Source: Tipula vernalis
Lineage: Eukaryota > Arthropoda > Insecta > Diptera > Tipulidae
Direction of reading: 5' to 3'
NCBI GenBank assembly: GCA_958295665.1
Contig: OY282558.1
Coordinates: 134,190,326-134,254,325 of the forward strand
Length of the DNA stretch: 64,000 bases
In this document: positions 22,656 to 34,348 of the stretch, piece by piece
Layout: every line of letters starts with the position of its first letter
How positions within the stretch are numbered: the first letter of the stretch is position 1
The notes under the pieces: model-generated
What the model was told of the DNA's origin: nothing
The model's input: only the letters and a program-made list of their open reading frames with translations
The model's database searches: none
Position numbers and translations under genes: made by a program

Positions 22656-24376
22656 TGTTACCGATCTCTTGGCGGCGTACACGTTTCTCTTAATCGGGTA
22701 TGCTGTAGTCGGCATATGGGAGGTTCTTTGCCGCCAAACTGGAATTGACCGTTCACTTCTATACGTGCACAAAAAAAACAAAAACTTTGACTCACAAAAA
22801 AAAATTAAGAACAAAGATCAGACCCACTTAAACCCTTAACACCTCTCAACATCATCATCAATAAAAAGGTTTACTCGTTCATCTTAATTGAACAATTTAT
22901 TCAAAATTCAAACAAATAATAATCCATTCTTTGCAAAAAAAACTACCAATCCCTAGTATATAATATACCTACTATATACATCATTATAAAAATTAGTTAA
23001 AAGAAAAATATGTACAAAATTATGCTGGAGCATATATATTAAGGCAAAAGCCAAAAAAAAAATAAATTTAATGATCCAAAATAAACTTACCAAATTTCGC
23101 CAAGAGTACTCTTCGCTTGTTATGGAAGCTAAAAACAAAAATTAATCTTATATGCCCAAACACTTTCGCTTTGAACACTCACAATTGATATTATCTAAAG
23201 AAAATTATTTTAAAAAAAAACTACTCATGCACAGGATTAATACTATAAGAAAAATTACATTGCTCTGAATAAAGATAAAGAGACTATAGATTAAATTTAA
23301 GAAAAACAAAATTATAAAATTATGACTTGTATCCAAATTATTGTGAATCACTAAAGTTTTTTTTTTTATTTGGTTCCACACCGCACAAAACTAGATTCTG
23401 CTCTCCACTGATAACGCCAAGATTGCCATATGAGGCAAGCTTAGTCTGCCTTATGCAATATCACACTATGGGCTCTGCGTAACACTTTATTCTGCTGTTT
23501 AATACAAATGAGGCCCCGCTGCCGCCACTATAACGGAACTAATTTAGTAACAGGTTCATTTGCACTAAGATAGGACACAAAACTTACCCACAAAACAGCA
23601 ATTATAGCATATTTGGGGCGCACTATGAAGTGGAAGTTGAGATAATTCTCCCGGCAGTTCGTCAGCAATCCTATGTAAGCGAAACATTTCACATAAAAAT
23701 TCGATTTAATTTAAACTGAAAAACCATGACGCTTACCGATCGGTTCAACGAGCTTCAATTTAATATTAATGTTAAACTTTGTTTAACAATGAAAATGTTA
23801 ACTACTATACGTATACTTGAAACTACTATTAATTTCGTAATTACACTTCACTAATTACAGATAAATTATCCACCAAAACTCCAACGCGGTAGCCTCAATA
23901 ATAAACTGAACGATCAAAAAAAAAATTTTTGCATGTTCCAGAAATTATTGTAATTCACTTATATTACATAAAAGATGCATATAAAGCCCATTACACTATC
24001 TTGTGTGTATGCATTTACCCACTTATAAAAACAAAACAATACAAAATTAAGTATATAGCCAATTCTTCCCCCCTGACGCATACGACATTGTTTCCAATTA
24101 TATACCTATCCACACAGAATCAAACCAAAAAAAAATGCATTTTACATAAGACCAAATAAGTGATTCACTCATCATCATTACTAGAGGTAAATAAACCGAA
24201 ATAAATGCAAAACAAAATTTAAGTTCATTGACCTATATTATAAAAAAAATTCAAATTCAATTTAAATATGGTATTCGATGCTAAAGGCGGTCGGACACTA
24301 TCATTTTTTTTACTTCGCAATCCTTCAATATTTTCCAAAAAAAAAATCAGTTTTTTTTCTTTTGATGGCCGTAACA
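22656..24376 (-). repeat. 5' LTR of the young element
   Basis: Copy of 14,366-16,086 displaced by 8,290 bp with one substitution noticed. It would carry the promoter for the element. No TATA box was assigned because the AT-rich sequence contains many candidates. Confidence 0.95.
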
Positions 24377-24380
24377 ACAT

Positions 24381-24899
24381 ATTGGCAAAGGTCTCTAGGT
24401 GATATTCTCATACTTTTTCAAGGTACAAACCAGTATATAACTCTATACGATGCAACAAAAAATTTAACCTTCGAAAACAACAAAACCATTTTAGTCTTAA
24501 AACACACACACTTCTTTTAGATTTGATTTCTTTTTATATTTGCTCTTACTTCATTTTTTCTTTATTCTTTTCCCACCACACGGGATCTCGTCTTTTTCAC
24601 TTCCTTCTCTTTTGTGAATCCCGGAAGTTGACCTCTTTCTTATTTTGTTTTCCTCTTTACATTATGAACTTAGGTGCAGTTCACCCACCAACCAATAATT
24701 TTATACCACTAGTTTGCCAGAATGGCAAACTCCCTATGGTCTGTTGGGTTAAAATACTAAAACTCGGCCAACCTGACGCTTATCGCCCCGACAGGCTCTT
24801 GGTATAAAATTATTATTTGTTTACATTTTTTTTCGAATTCTTACTTAATAACTAATCACTTAACCTAGAATTATATAATTATTCTTATTTAAATACATT
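24381..24899. other. Flank between the young LTR element and an old gypsy relic
   Basis: Continues the pre-insertion sequence. Short plus-strand frames (for example 24,523-24,807) have no recognised domain. The region probably includes the 3' LTR or tail of the relic that starts at about 24,900, but no LTR pair was found. A 121-bp inverted-repeat unit lies at 24,694-24,814. Confidence 0.4.
24694..24814. repeat. Small element with 15-bp perfect terminal inverted repeats
   Basis: AATAATTTTATACCA at 24,694-24,708 is exactly inverted at 24,800-24,814. Just inside lies a second perfect hairpin, AGTTTGCCA-GAA-TGGCAAACT (24,710-24,730). The interior is GC-richer than its surroundings. It could be a tiny MITE or a structured part of an LTR. 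No target duplication is evident. Confidence 0.6.
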
Positions 24900-26060
24900 T
24901 TCTTTAATTCTATATCTAGATATTCTACTTGTTCAAACTCTTCCTCTGAATCACTGTCGGAACTATCTAGATATTCCACTTCCTCGTACTCCTCTTCTGA
25001 CAAATTGTTTACAATTCTGTCTATCTGAATTCGTCCATCTCCGACATCTTGTTCCTGAACTCTTCATAGCCTGATGTATCTAGAATCTAAGATTCGATCG
25101 GTTTTATCCTTTATCTCTTCATTACCTATTTCTCCTATAACGTATCTATCTTTGTCTAATATTTTCCTAATTTTTTAAGGCCCTTTATGTTTTTTTTTTA
25201 GCTTATTTCTTTCTCCTAATTCTTTATTATTTTTGACAACTACTAAATCTCCTTCTTTATAGCTTGGTTCTTTACTGCACTTTTCGTCATGTTTTTTCTT
25301 ATTATATCGCTGTAACTTTACTATATTTTGACTTGCCTTTTCTCGAAGCTCATTTAAATTCTGGTCTTCCTTATCAATTAATTTCTGTAGAAATCCTATA
25401 AGTCCTTCGTCTAGCTTTCTTTTCTGTATTACTTCAAATAAAAATTTTGAGGGTATTTCCTGAATAGATCTATTCCATATATTATTCAACAAAAACTCGG
25501 CGTCCACTAAACAGGTATCCCAATCTTTTCCTTTTCCTTCTATCAATTTACTTGGTAATAGTACAAGTGTACGATTATACCGCTCTATTTGGGCATTTGC
25601 CTGTGGACACGCTGTTGCGTTCAAAACATGCTTTATTTCGTATTCTTTTACAAAGTCTTGAAACTTATTAGAAGTAAAAGCGGATCCTCGGTCCGATACT
25701 AATACCTTCGGGGTAGAATACGTCAGTATGTAACTCTTTACATGCTTGAATACCACCTTTGTGTTCGTCGTCATGGTTGCGAATAACCTTAAATATTTAG
25801 TAAATCCGTCTAATATCGCAAATACGAACACATTTTTACCTATGGTAATCTGCAATGGTCCTAGATGATCTCGTATCACCCTTCTCTATGTTATGTAGTT
25901 TCGTCCTATCTATCAATTTTTTATATGTTCTAATACCTTTTCCCTCATTTTAGAAAAGTAAAATAATCTTCTAATAACTTCGCATACTTTGTCTACTCCA
26001 AAATGCCCTATTTCACTATGGTATTTGTAGATAACTGACTGTTGCATCTTTTCTGGTACC
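24900..26060 (-). pseudogene. Integrase with acidic tail (third gypsy element)
   Basis: An open frame at 25,175-25,879 carries the catalytic core: LGPLQITIGKNVFVFAILDG, VLVSDRGSAFTSNKF (second Asp) and CPQANAQIERYNRTL (Glu). A basic stretch follows. The zinc-binding segment lies upstream at about 25,950-26,050 (YHSEIGHFGVDKV). Its cysteine pair is lost. Downstream (25,174 to about 24,900) a frame rich in Glu, Asp and Ser (SSDSDSEEEFEQVEYLD) forms an acidic tail. A frameshift or stop separates the tail from the core, so no intact integrase can be made. Confidence 0.85.
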
Positions 26061-26244
26061 ACTAACATAATTTATCTGTCATCTTTTTGTTAACTAACCC
26101 TTCTCTAATTTCGTACTCTTTATGTTCCCCTTTTTCTAAAATCCTTTCTTTTAACTTTTTAATGTCTTCGTTTAAACTTTGTTCTACTATTAAGCTCTCC
26201 TCGAATATTGAATTAGTCTCTGTATATAACGTATAAATTGTAGC

Positions 26245-26640
26245 TCAACTTAAAGCGTCTACATGCCTCATGTTTTCTGACCGTCGATAAGCTATAGTAT
26301 AATCAAAATGTTCTAAGTACAGAAACCATCTTGCTATTTTTGGGTTTAGATCTACATTATCTATTGTAAATTTAAGTGCGTTACAATTTGAGACAATTAC
26401 AAATTTCAATCCGAACAGATACGTCCTAAATCTTTTCAAGCTATAAACTATGGCCAATGTTTCGAGTTCGAAACTGTGTAATTTAGTTTCCGCTGATGTT
26501 GTCTTTTTACTGAAATACATGACTGGGTAAAACTTCCCATCTTCTAGCTGCCTCTGCATCAAAATTCCACCGTACCCTATCGCGGATGCATCTGTATGCA
26601 ATTCTGTTTCTGCTTTTGGCGATTAAATTCGTATCACGGG
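26245..26640 (-). pseudogene. RNase H domain (third gypsy element)
   Basis: A 118-codon open frame begins HTDASAIGYGGILMQRQ (first catalytic Asp), with FSKKTTSAETKLHSFELETL (catalytic Glu) and a TIDNVDLNPKIARWFLYLEH block near the end. Reading continues upstream into RT with a stop between. This is the typical retrotransposon RNase H placed between RT and integrase. Confidence 0.85.
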
Positions 26641-26644
26641 TTTG

Positions 26645-27440
26645 GAGATTAGTTTTTCTTTCACTGTATAAAATGACTTTTCTTCTTCGTTCCCAAAATG
26701 AAAATCTGCCTTACTTTTTAACTGATCTAACATCGGAGTTATTATAACACTGAAATTTTTAATAAACGTACGGAAATAGCGGCAAAGGATACTCTCTGAT
26801 AGCAGATATATGTTTATCAGCTAAAGATATTCTATTCTGTGTGATGTTATACCCTAAATATTCAATAAACGTATTTAGGAATTTACACTTTCCTAACTGT
26901 AACTTTACTCTGCACTCGGACAATCTTGTTAAAACTCTCGTCAATATCTCTAAATGTTGTGTTATGTTTTGTGTAGCTATTAATATATCATCAATAAATA
27001 CTATTATCTCCCCGGCTTTGATAAAATTACTTAAAATCCTATTAATTTATCTTACAAATACTGATGGCGAATTTATATATCCGAATGGCAACTTATTGAA
27101 CTCATATAAACCGTCTTCTGTCACAAAAGCGGTGAATTTTTTTGAATTCTCCTCTAAATCGACATGGTAAAATCCATTTGCTAAATCTAAACTGGTAAAA
27201 TACTGTTTCCCCTGAAGTTGGGGACATAATCTATATGTTCCGTTTTTTTTTTTTTCAATAACACTACCCGACTTGAATACGAAGATTGACTTTCTCTTAT
27301 TGTTTCTTTCTGTAACAAATCTTCGATAAGTTTATTTAACTCTACTCTCTCAAACGTACTAAGTCTCTTTGGAGTGACACTGAACTTTCTATCCTCTTTC
27401 AATTTTATGTCGACCTCTTGCCCGACCCTTTTTGACTCAT
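26645..27440 (-). pseudogene. Reverse transcriptase (third gypsy element)
   Basis: Pieces in several frames: KRLSTFERVELNKLIEDLLQ and SSYSSRVVLLKKK (27,240-27,370), FTSLDLANGFYHVDLEENS (about 27,150-27,210), NKLPFGYINSPSVF (about 27,050-27,100), IIVFIDDILIAT (about 26,970-27,010, the catalytic box as FIDD) and KCKFLNTFIEYLGYNI (26,840-26,890). Order and motifs are those of gypsy RT. Frameshifts and stops separate the pieces. Confidence 0.85.
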
Positions 27441-27464
27441 CACTTGATTCTTATAATGTTCTAA

Positions 27465-27995
27465 CTATAGTTTCACAACTTCTCTTTCTAAACCTCTAGT
27501 TTCCAAACTATCTCCTACATCTAACTGTACTGGTTCTACTTCCTCATAAAATTCATCATCTAAGTTTATTACTGATTTCATCAAATGTATGTCAAATTCA
27601 TTATTTTCTGCCATGTTTCCCTGCATGTTCTGATTACCCTCCTTTGATACTATTTTTACAATATTAAAATTATTACTATTTATAAAGTCTCTTCCTAAAA
27701 TAGTATCTAATTTCATCGTTTCAACGGGTACCACCAAAAACTTTACTGGATACAATTTTTTTTCTATTTTTATCATACCTTTTAAAATCCCTATAACCCA
27801 TACATTAGAATCGTTTACTCCCCATACTTTCATTGATTTGAACTCATCTATATTTACTATTCCGTCTAAATCATTTAACAAATTTTCTCTAATTATGCTT
27901 ACGCTACTGCCTAAATCTAACAATACATTAACTTTAAAAATATAATTACTTATTACTACCTGCGATGTCAGCATTCCCTCTGTGTTGACATTCAC
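27465..27995 (-). pseudogene. Aspartic protease region (third gypsy element)
   Basis: A 176-codon open frame shows VNVLLDLGSSVSIIREN and later LDTILGRDFINSN, the two conserved retropepsin blocks. The catalytic D(T/S)G triplet reads DLG, so activity is doubtful even though the frame is open. The nominal start codon at 27,995 follows a short upstream frame with which it overlaps by four bases. Confidence 0.75.
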
Positions 27996-28180
27996 TTGTC
28001 ATTGCTCTTGTTGAAGTTCTGACGTAGCACATATGGACCCTGCCTAGTTAGAACGAACAATGTTCGCATAGGTTTAGATCCTCCCTGTAAAGGCCCGTTT
28101 AAAGTTATTTGACGTCTTCGGAAACAATTCACCGTGCCAATTACTGGTAAGAACCAAACCATTTCAACTGACCGACTCAA
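27992..28180 (-). pseudogene. Probable gag C-terminal remnant
   Basis: A 62-codon frame directly upstream of the protease, overlapping it by four bases. It has no zinc knuckle and no clear match. It is placed in gag because of position and basic, glycine-containing composition. Further upstream (to about 28,340) frames are broken. Confidence 0.35.
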
Positions 28181-31100
28181 ACCAGCTTACGGCATACTAT
28201 GTTCAGATGATGTAAAATCAGGTCATCGGACACATAAATCTGTTCGCTTTTCAACCTAGCTATCTTTTTCCTTGGGGAGGGGATTCACTTGTGAGGGAGT
28301 CCTGTAGCGAGTCACATTCATTTATATAAAATAAACACTGATTTATATAAATTGATATTCGCTCACCAGTATAATTCAGGGTTAATTCATTAAATATCTT
28401 TTTCGTTATAAACTGCCATCTAACGAAAATGATGAATTAACAGAAATACAATTCAACACAAAGAATTTGTATTTTTCTCTGTTTCTCCATCCCGTTTTCC
28501 AAATATTCCTCAATTCAAATTTGAATTGATATTTTTCTGTGGTACAATCTCGTTTGTAATAGAACAACGAAGATTGGCATGCGATTCTTCTCGTATGCCA
28601 ACACTAAAAATCAACGATACCAATACACCCAAAATAATGTGGAAAATAATTAACCAAAATTATTTTTTAATAATGTTAAGTGATTTATCTAACTAAAACT
28701 CAATAAAGAGAATTAACTCAAAGATTAAGAGCGAAATGCAATTACCCAACCTAACTAGATAAATAGCGAATTTTCAATGTTTTCAGATTAAAAAAAAAAA
28801 AAAAATCCGGATTAAGATTTCGGTTTGGCAAATTTCATTGTAATATCGCCGGTCTGTCATCGTCCAGTCCAATATTTTGCATATGATGGTTGATCTTGGA
28901 TAAAAAGGACATTTAAATTTGATTCAAAGTAATGCTCGAAAAACATATCCATCTAGATTGACGAATCAATTGGCCAAAGCTGAATTGCACTCTAATATAA
29001 ACATTTTCCAAATGTACTTCGACCATCCTTGGCCGCCGCTATATTTTGACTTCCGATAGCTTAGAAATGGAATTATAGTCTTTCAGCTAACTATTTGTAA
29101 TACATCCCCCATAAACTTAGAAACAAATCTGGCGTTATTTCAATGAACGCCAAACTTTTCCAAAGAATTTTACAACCAGAACATTGAAACAAATTTCGAA
29201 ACTTTTTATTTTGCATTTATCATCTTCTTTATAAATTTTAAACATATAAACGATTGAGAAATTGTCACTTTGTCGGGTAAAGAAGAAGACGTTGATGTAT
29301 ATGAGATTTGAAAATAACTAAAACAACAACAACAAAAATCCAATTTACATCTTATCGATTACCATATAGAGAAAAGTTTAAAATATTGGAAAAAATCCAA
29401 AAAAAATGATTGATAATATCGCATATGCATGATGCAACCGAATAAAATTTACATTTTATAATGTAAAAAAGCTCTTGCATATGCATGAGCTTTTATCATG
29501 TAAAATTTATTAATTTTTTTTTACTGTACCAGTGTACACAATAAAAATACAACAAAATATAATATAATACAATTTAAAACTTTGTTTGTTAAAAAAAAAA
29601 AAATTAAACCAGGAGCTTTTTTGTTGGTACATTCTAACGAAATGTGAAATAATTTAAATTAAATTATTTTATTTCTGTGCTTAAAAATAACATACACACC
29701 CAACAAAAAAAAAAAAACTTTGCTTAATTTTCTTACTCCAGATATATTTATTTATGGATATAATTCCGGAGGCTTTTGTGCTTTCTACACAACGGAAAAA
29801 TATTACATGATATAAGTGAAACTTTTGAAAAAAGTGTTTTTTTTTTGTTCTACATACATACTGGTTTACGAGAGAACATGTAAATTAACGTACAAAATAT
29901 GATCTGAATTACAATTATTGTGTTTAGCTTTTGTTACCTAAATAGTTGAGCTTTTTTGTTGTGTATACACACATATGTATATAATTTTTGTATATTATAA
30001 CGAATAATAAGTTTTTGAATCGTATTTTAAACAAAAGCATACCGATTAAATAAAAGCTCAACATGTTATAAATGCGCGGTGTTAATTTTTATGCTGCCAC
30101 AACAAAAAAACACGTTTCGCCTTTACTGATTATTACAAACATAACATTGTGTGTACAGCAGCGCATATATGAATATAGCAGACAACAACAGAAATACGAC
30201 ACGACAACGAACCAAAAGATTAATGGCAATTTCATTTTGAACAAATTGAAGCTTTTAACAATTTTCATTTCAGTTTATTTATATATCTTTTGTACGTTTC
30301 AAGTCAACTTTCAAATTAGATGTCGTGTTTACAAATGGTGTAGCGAGTTTTGGTAATTTATTCTTGGGAATTGTATTTAGAAATGGGCATAGTATATATG
30401 TACATATAACACACAATAATACAATTTGTAATGTTTTTTTGTTTTCTGTTGTACGTGCGGTTAGTGGTGCAATTGGGTCATTTTGTTGTGGCTTCTTGGT
30501 TCTATGAAATAAAATAAAATATATATGATTTAATTGTCTGCATACATTTCTCGGTTACAAAGGTATAAAATTCAAAATATAAAATATTTTTAAAATGAAT
30601 AATGGTAGACGGTACAAAACCTCAAAACAAACATAGTTTTTGTAAACGATTGTTTTATTATTAGAAATAAATTAAATTGTGGTCTAAAATGTAGAAAATG
30701 GTTTTTATGGAATTTTATATTTTTAAACTAATTAATTTGAAAAAGTTTAGACGCTTGGCGAGGTTGGGCACACAGACATATGTAAACAAGCAGAACAACT
30801 TTTTTATAAAACACTTATACTTATATATACATGTATACATATATTGATGTGTACATATAAACTCATCATAAATAAATGTGTGGTCTGTGCCGCAATGCCT
30901 ATAAAATTTATCGTTCATGTAGCTTACATCCAATAAATTTTATAAAGCTTTTATTTAAGCAACAACAAAACAATATTTGTGTACTTTATTGGCTATTTGG
31001 GGATACCAAATTAATGTTTGGCACATACATAAAACCGAGTACAACGACAGCAAAATCAACAGAATGAAAAGTGAATATAAATTTATTATCGCATAAAAAT

Positions 31101-31775
31101 TTAGCGGTTGGGAAAGTGTTGTGGACTACCAAAATTATTTTTTTGTGATAATCATCATGAATATTTTATTTGGGTAAAAACGGGGTACAAGATTTTTAAA
31201 GCTTGTATTTTTGTAGCTCGCCTTGGATAGACAAGTTGATAAATTGAGTTTACGATTCACAATTGTTTTGTGTAATTTGGTAATGGTTCATATTGCGTTA
31301 TTGGAGCGATATTTTATTTTTCACATTTCTATATTTTATAAAATTGAATTCAGACAGTAACATGATTTTTGTGTGAACTTTTAAAATAGGTACGACACAA
31401 TTAATTATTAAAGGAAAATAAAAATTATTAGTTGGCGCAATATTCTGCGAGTATCTGCATAGAGTGGTTTAAAATTAGACACAATTTGAATTATTTTCAT
31501 TGAGTGTCCCTAAATTGATCAATTGTTCCTTAAACTATTATGGTTTATTGAACGAAGCTTAAGCGAATTAGAAAGGGTCGATATTTAAAATGCTTATAGC
31601 TCTAAGAGATGACGTTTTTGGGTATTTGTTACCAGGAGTGTAAAAAGACCTTACCAAAACGGTCGATGCATTTAATTTAAGACGACAAATTATAAAAGTT
31701 CCGATTTTTTTAACATAGAAAATTTTTCAAGAGTACACCCATACCTCTCCAGCCATAACTCTAAGCTAGAATTTT
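28181..31775. other. Gene-free AT-rich region
   Basis: About 3.6 kb with only short chance frames, long A/T runs and TATGTA-type microsatellite stretches (for example near 29,960-29,990 and 30,820-30,860). The only structured element noticed is a 28-bp palindrome at 29,467-29,494. A G-rich stretch at 28,272-28,286 resembles a polypurine tract, but nothing confirms it. Confidence 0.5.
29467..29494. repeat. 28-bp palindrome
   Basis: AAAAGCTCTTGCAT followed by ATGCATGAGCTTTT, symmetric apart from one T-T pair. It lies in an AT-rich context. Function unknown. Confidence 0.6.
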
Positions 31776-31840
31776 CAGTGGCATAACTAGGTACAGGCAG
31801 CACCCGCAGCCGCGGGGGCCCACGGTTTTTGGGGCTTACG
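31776..31840 (+). repeat. Possible hAT-type transposon end
   Basis: CAGTGGCATAACTAGG followed by a GC-rich GGCCC-containing stretch resembles the CAGTGGCGTA.C.AGG ends of many animal hAT elements and MITEs. The matching inverted end was not found within the next few hundred bases, so this is either a solo end or a chance match. Confidence 0.3.
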
Positions 31841-33089
31841 AGATTTCCTTTATAAGTACAAATTTAAGATTAGATAGCTCAGATTAAGTTTAAAGTGCAA
31901 ATTTTCAGAACATTTCTAGAAAAAGTTTAAGAAAAGGCCGTGGTCTAATTTTTAGAGAAAGAAGAAATCGTTCCTTTTGCTATTAAATATTATCTTAAGA
32001 CAGGCTCAACCATTTCTTCTCGCTTTTGACTAGATCGAAATAAAAATGCCTATAAGTTCTGCATTCGTTTCAAATAAAAGCGTTCGACATCAAACGACAA
32101 CGATTTTTGTGTTAGCTGGGTTGATTTATTTGTATTATATACCTTTTGCGTAGCTCCAAGTTTGCCCCTTTTGCATCAAACAAATTAAATTGAGAATACA
32201 GCCAAACCAATTCAACCTTTTACGAATCAAGTTTGGATGAGAAAAGGTTGAATTAACTTTGCCAACAGATATAACAGATAAAACGAGAGCTTATAGTAAT
32301 CTGCTGGTATTAGCAGCTTGCGATTTATCATTGTGATGTTTAAAAAAATCAAGAAGATAGTAGAAAAATACATAACCACGACTAAAAATAAACTCTTGTT
32401 TCCCTCACTTAAGCCAAACCATAATCAGTCTATACAATCAATTACCGTTCGTTCGACCTATATAGTTTCTCATTTAGCGGATCTTTTGATTACCAGTAAA
32501 CGTTAAATAAAAATGAAATTTACAGGTTTATTTTGGAAAACTATTTTAAATATAAGATTCGAGGGTTCTATACTTATTGCATACTATATATGTTTTGTTG
32601 AGAACTTGCTTAGTAGAATTAGTAACATTACGTTTCTTTACAAATAATTCCATATTTACACGAATTTTCGGAATTTTTCAAAATGTTCGTGGGTTTTCTA
32701 GATTTTTACAGTCTTTCCCATATTATCCATTATTATCCAGATTTTTCGGTATTATTGAAATTATTCGATATCAATCGGTATTCACATAATATAGAGATTT
32801 TTCGAATTATTTTGGCGTAATCGAGATTATTCCGTGGTTTATTCCAGATTTCTTAGGTTTTTCGACATTCCTAGGATCATTCGACATTTTTAAAGATTAT
32901 CGAATTTATTCGAATTTTGTAAGGCAATGTTCTGCGCATAGCTTTGAGTTGTAAGAACTTGCAGAGTTACACATATAATGGTTATATTTAAAAGTGCCAA
33001 AATTTTCATATTTCTCTGGTTTCCTTTAGGTTGCTCATAAAACGAAAGACAAAATTTATGGAAAGGCACAAAAATTACCGAGATAGTAT
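31841..33089. other. AT-rich region with TTATTCGA-type degenerate repeats
   Basis: No gene. At about 32,640-32,930 a motif like ATTTTTCGAATTATTC recurs in diverged form. It recalls, in reverse complement, the ACCGAATAGT minisatellite at 9.7-11.6 kb, but the likeness is too weak to claim common origin. Confidence 0.4.
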
Positions 33090-33695
33090 AAATAATTTAT
33101 CAAGCCAAAAGATCGTTGAGAACAAATACTCTAAATTAATCCCAAAATACCTTCCTTTAATTTAAAAATCCAATGGTTTGGTTTGAAAAGCTTTTAAAAT
33201 TAAAAGCTCTTAATAATTTACATTGACCACAAATATTCTAAAACCTACCCAAAATTCAGACATCCCTTTTATCATCAAATTTCGAAGAATAATGGTTTAT
33301 TTAGAAAGCATCGATAAGCGGATGATTATAAAACTAAAACTGTTGACAATTTTTTGAAATACATAATTTATGCTTTATTTATAAAAACCTGAAAAATGTT
33401 AAGTTCAAACACAAACAGTATGGATTAATTGTCATGCTTAAAGCTTATTGAAAATAAACATTCTAAATTTATTCCAAAATACCACCTTCCTTTAAACTAT
33501 CAAATTTCAAAATAAAGAGTAAATGATTTGGGTTGAAAGCTTCGATACGTGAAAGCTCCTTAAACTAAAAGTTCGACATGTTTTGCAAATACATAATTTA
33601 TGTTCATAAAACTTGTTAACAAAAACCTCAAATTTTGAAAAACTCACAAACGTTACGTTCAAACCCAAAAAGTATAAATTAATTATTAATCTTAA
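33090..33695. repeat. Diverged tandem array, left part
   Basis: Blocks sharing CAAAATACCACCTTCCTTT, a TCAAATTTC stretch, AATGGTTTGG, GAAAGCTC and TTTTGCAAATACATAATTT recur at roughly 170-250-bp steps at about 33,100, 33,240 and 33,470. The array resumes at 39,848 on the other side of the LTR element inserted at 33,700. Function unknown. Confidence 0.6.
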
Positions 33696-33699
33696 AGCT

Positions 33700-34027
33700 T
33701 GTAATGAACATTATTTATAATTCTTTAGGACAATATTATTTTCAAAACTATAGTGTTATCCACATATTTATTTTTATTGATTTTTTCACAACTGCATTTT
33801 TAAAAAAAAATGCCTTTACAATTTTTATTATTTATATTTTATGAACCTGTCCGCTTGAAGTCTCGAGCAAAAGAGAGCGAGTTTTTATTTTTCTTAAAAT
33901 TATTTTGATTTTCCGATTATTAATTGATTTATTATCTCGGCTTGGAAGGGAGAACAAGTTCATGAAATATACAAAAATTATGTATGTGTATTAATATTAA
34001 TATTTAAAATAAAGGGTGTTCATTACA
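33700..34027 (-). repeat. 3' LTR
   Basis: TGTAATGAAC...GTTCATTACA. Lacks a roughly 24-bp TTTATTTATAAATTTATT-type segment present in the other LTR and differs from it at several single bases. Confidence 0.93.
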
Positions 34028-34038
34028 CCACCCCCCTT
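34028..34038 (-). other. Polypurine tract
   Basis: The minus strand reads AAGGGGGGTGG immediately before the 3' LTR. This is the standard position and composition for the plus-strand primer of reverse transcription. Confidence 0.75.
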
Positions 34039-34348
34039 AATGAGAACAATTGCAAATTGTTCACAAAGAAGGAGCAATAAGAAAAATATTTCCAAAATTT
34101 ATATAATGCAAGTTTACTTAAAACTAGAAATTCAATTTAACAATTTTTTATTAAAATTTTGTTTTATTATTTAATTGGTTTTTTTTTGTTGTTTAATGTT
34201 TTTAATGTAATTTATAATTATTAAAAAAAAAATAATGGCTGACTATATACTAAATTAATTATATAAAATATAATTTTGAAAATTATAATACATATTGACT
34301 TTTTTTATTTATTTTTTATTTTTCTATTTTTAAATCCATTTTTCTTTG

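Larger units (their letters stand above)
14362..24380 (-). mobile_element. Young Osvaldo/Ulysses-like LTR retrotransposon
   Basis: Two 1,721-bp LTRs (14,366-16,086 and 22,656-24,376) flank a gag-pol region on the minus strand. The 4-bp duplication ACAT lies at 14,362-14,365 and 24,377-24,380. LTRs begin TGTTAC and end GTAACA. By eye they differ at one base (C at 15,203, T at 23,493), implying a very recent insertion. Very long LTRs, a lysine-tRNA-like primer site, 4-bp duplications and pol without env fit the Osvaldo/Ulysses group of gypsy elements. Pol is open; gag has one in-frame TAG. Confidence 0.95.
24900..28180 (-). mobile_element. Third gypsy-class element, decayed
   Basis: On the minus strand from right to left: a short gag-end frame, protease, RT, RNase H and integrase with an acidic C-terminal tail. 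Frames are intact for 100-230 codons but separated by frameshifts and stops. Protein sequence differs clearly from the other gypsy elements in the window (RT box FIDD instead of YLDD). LTRs were not found. Confidence 0.85.

Noticed and set aside
28272..28330. GGGGAGGGGATT as a polypurine tract followed by TGTGAGGG as an LTR start
   Set aside because: No second copy of such an LTR in the window and no plus-strand pol upstream; insufficient for a feature.
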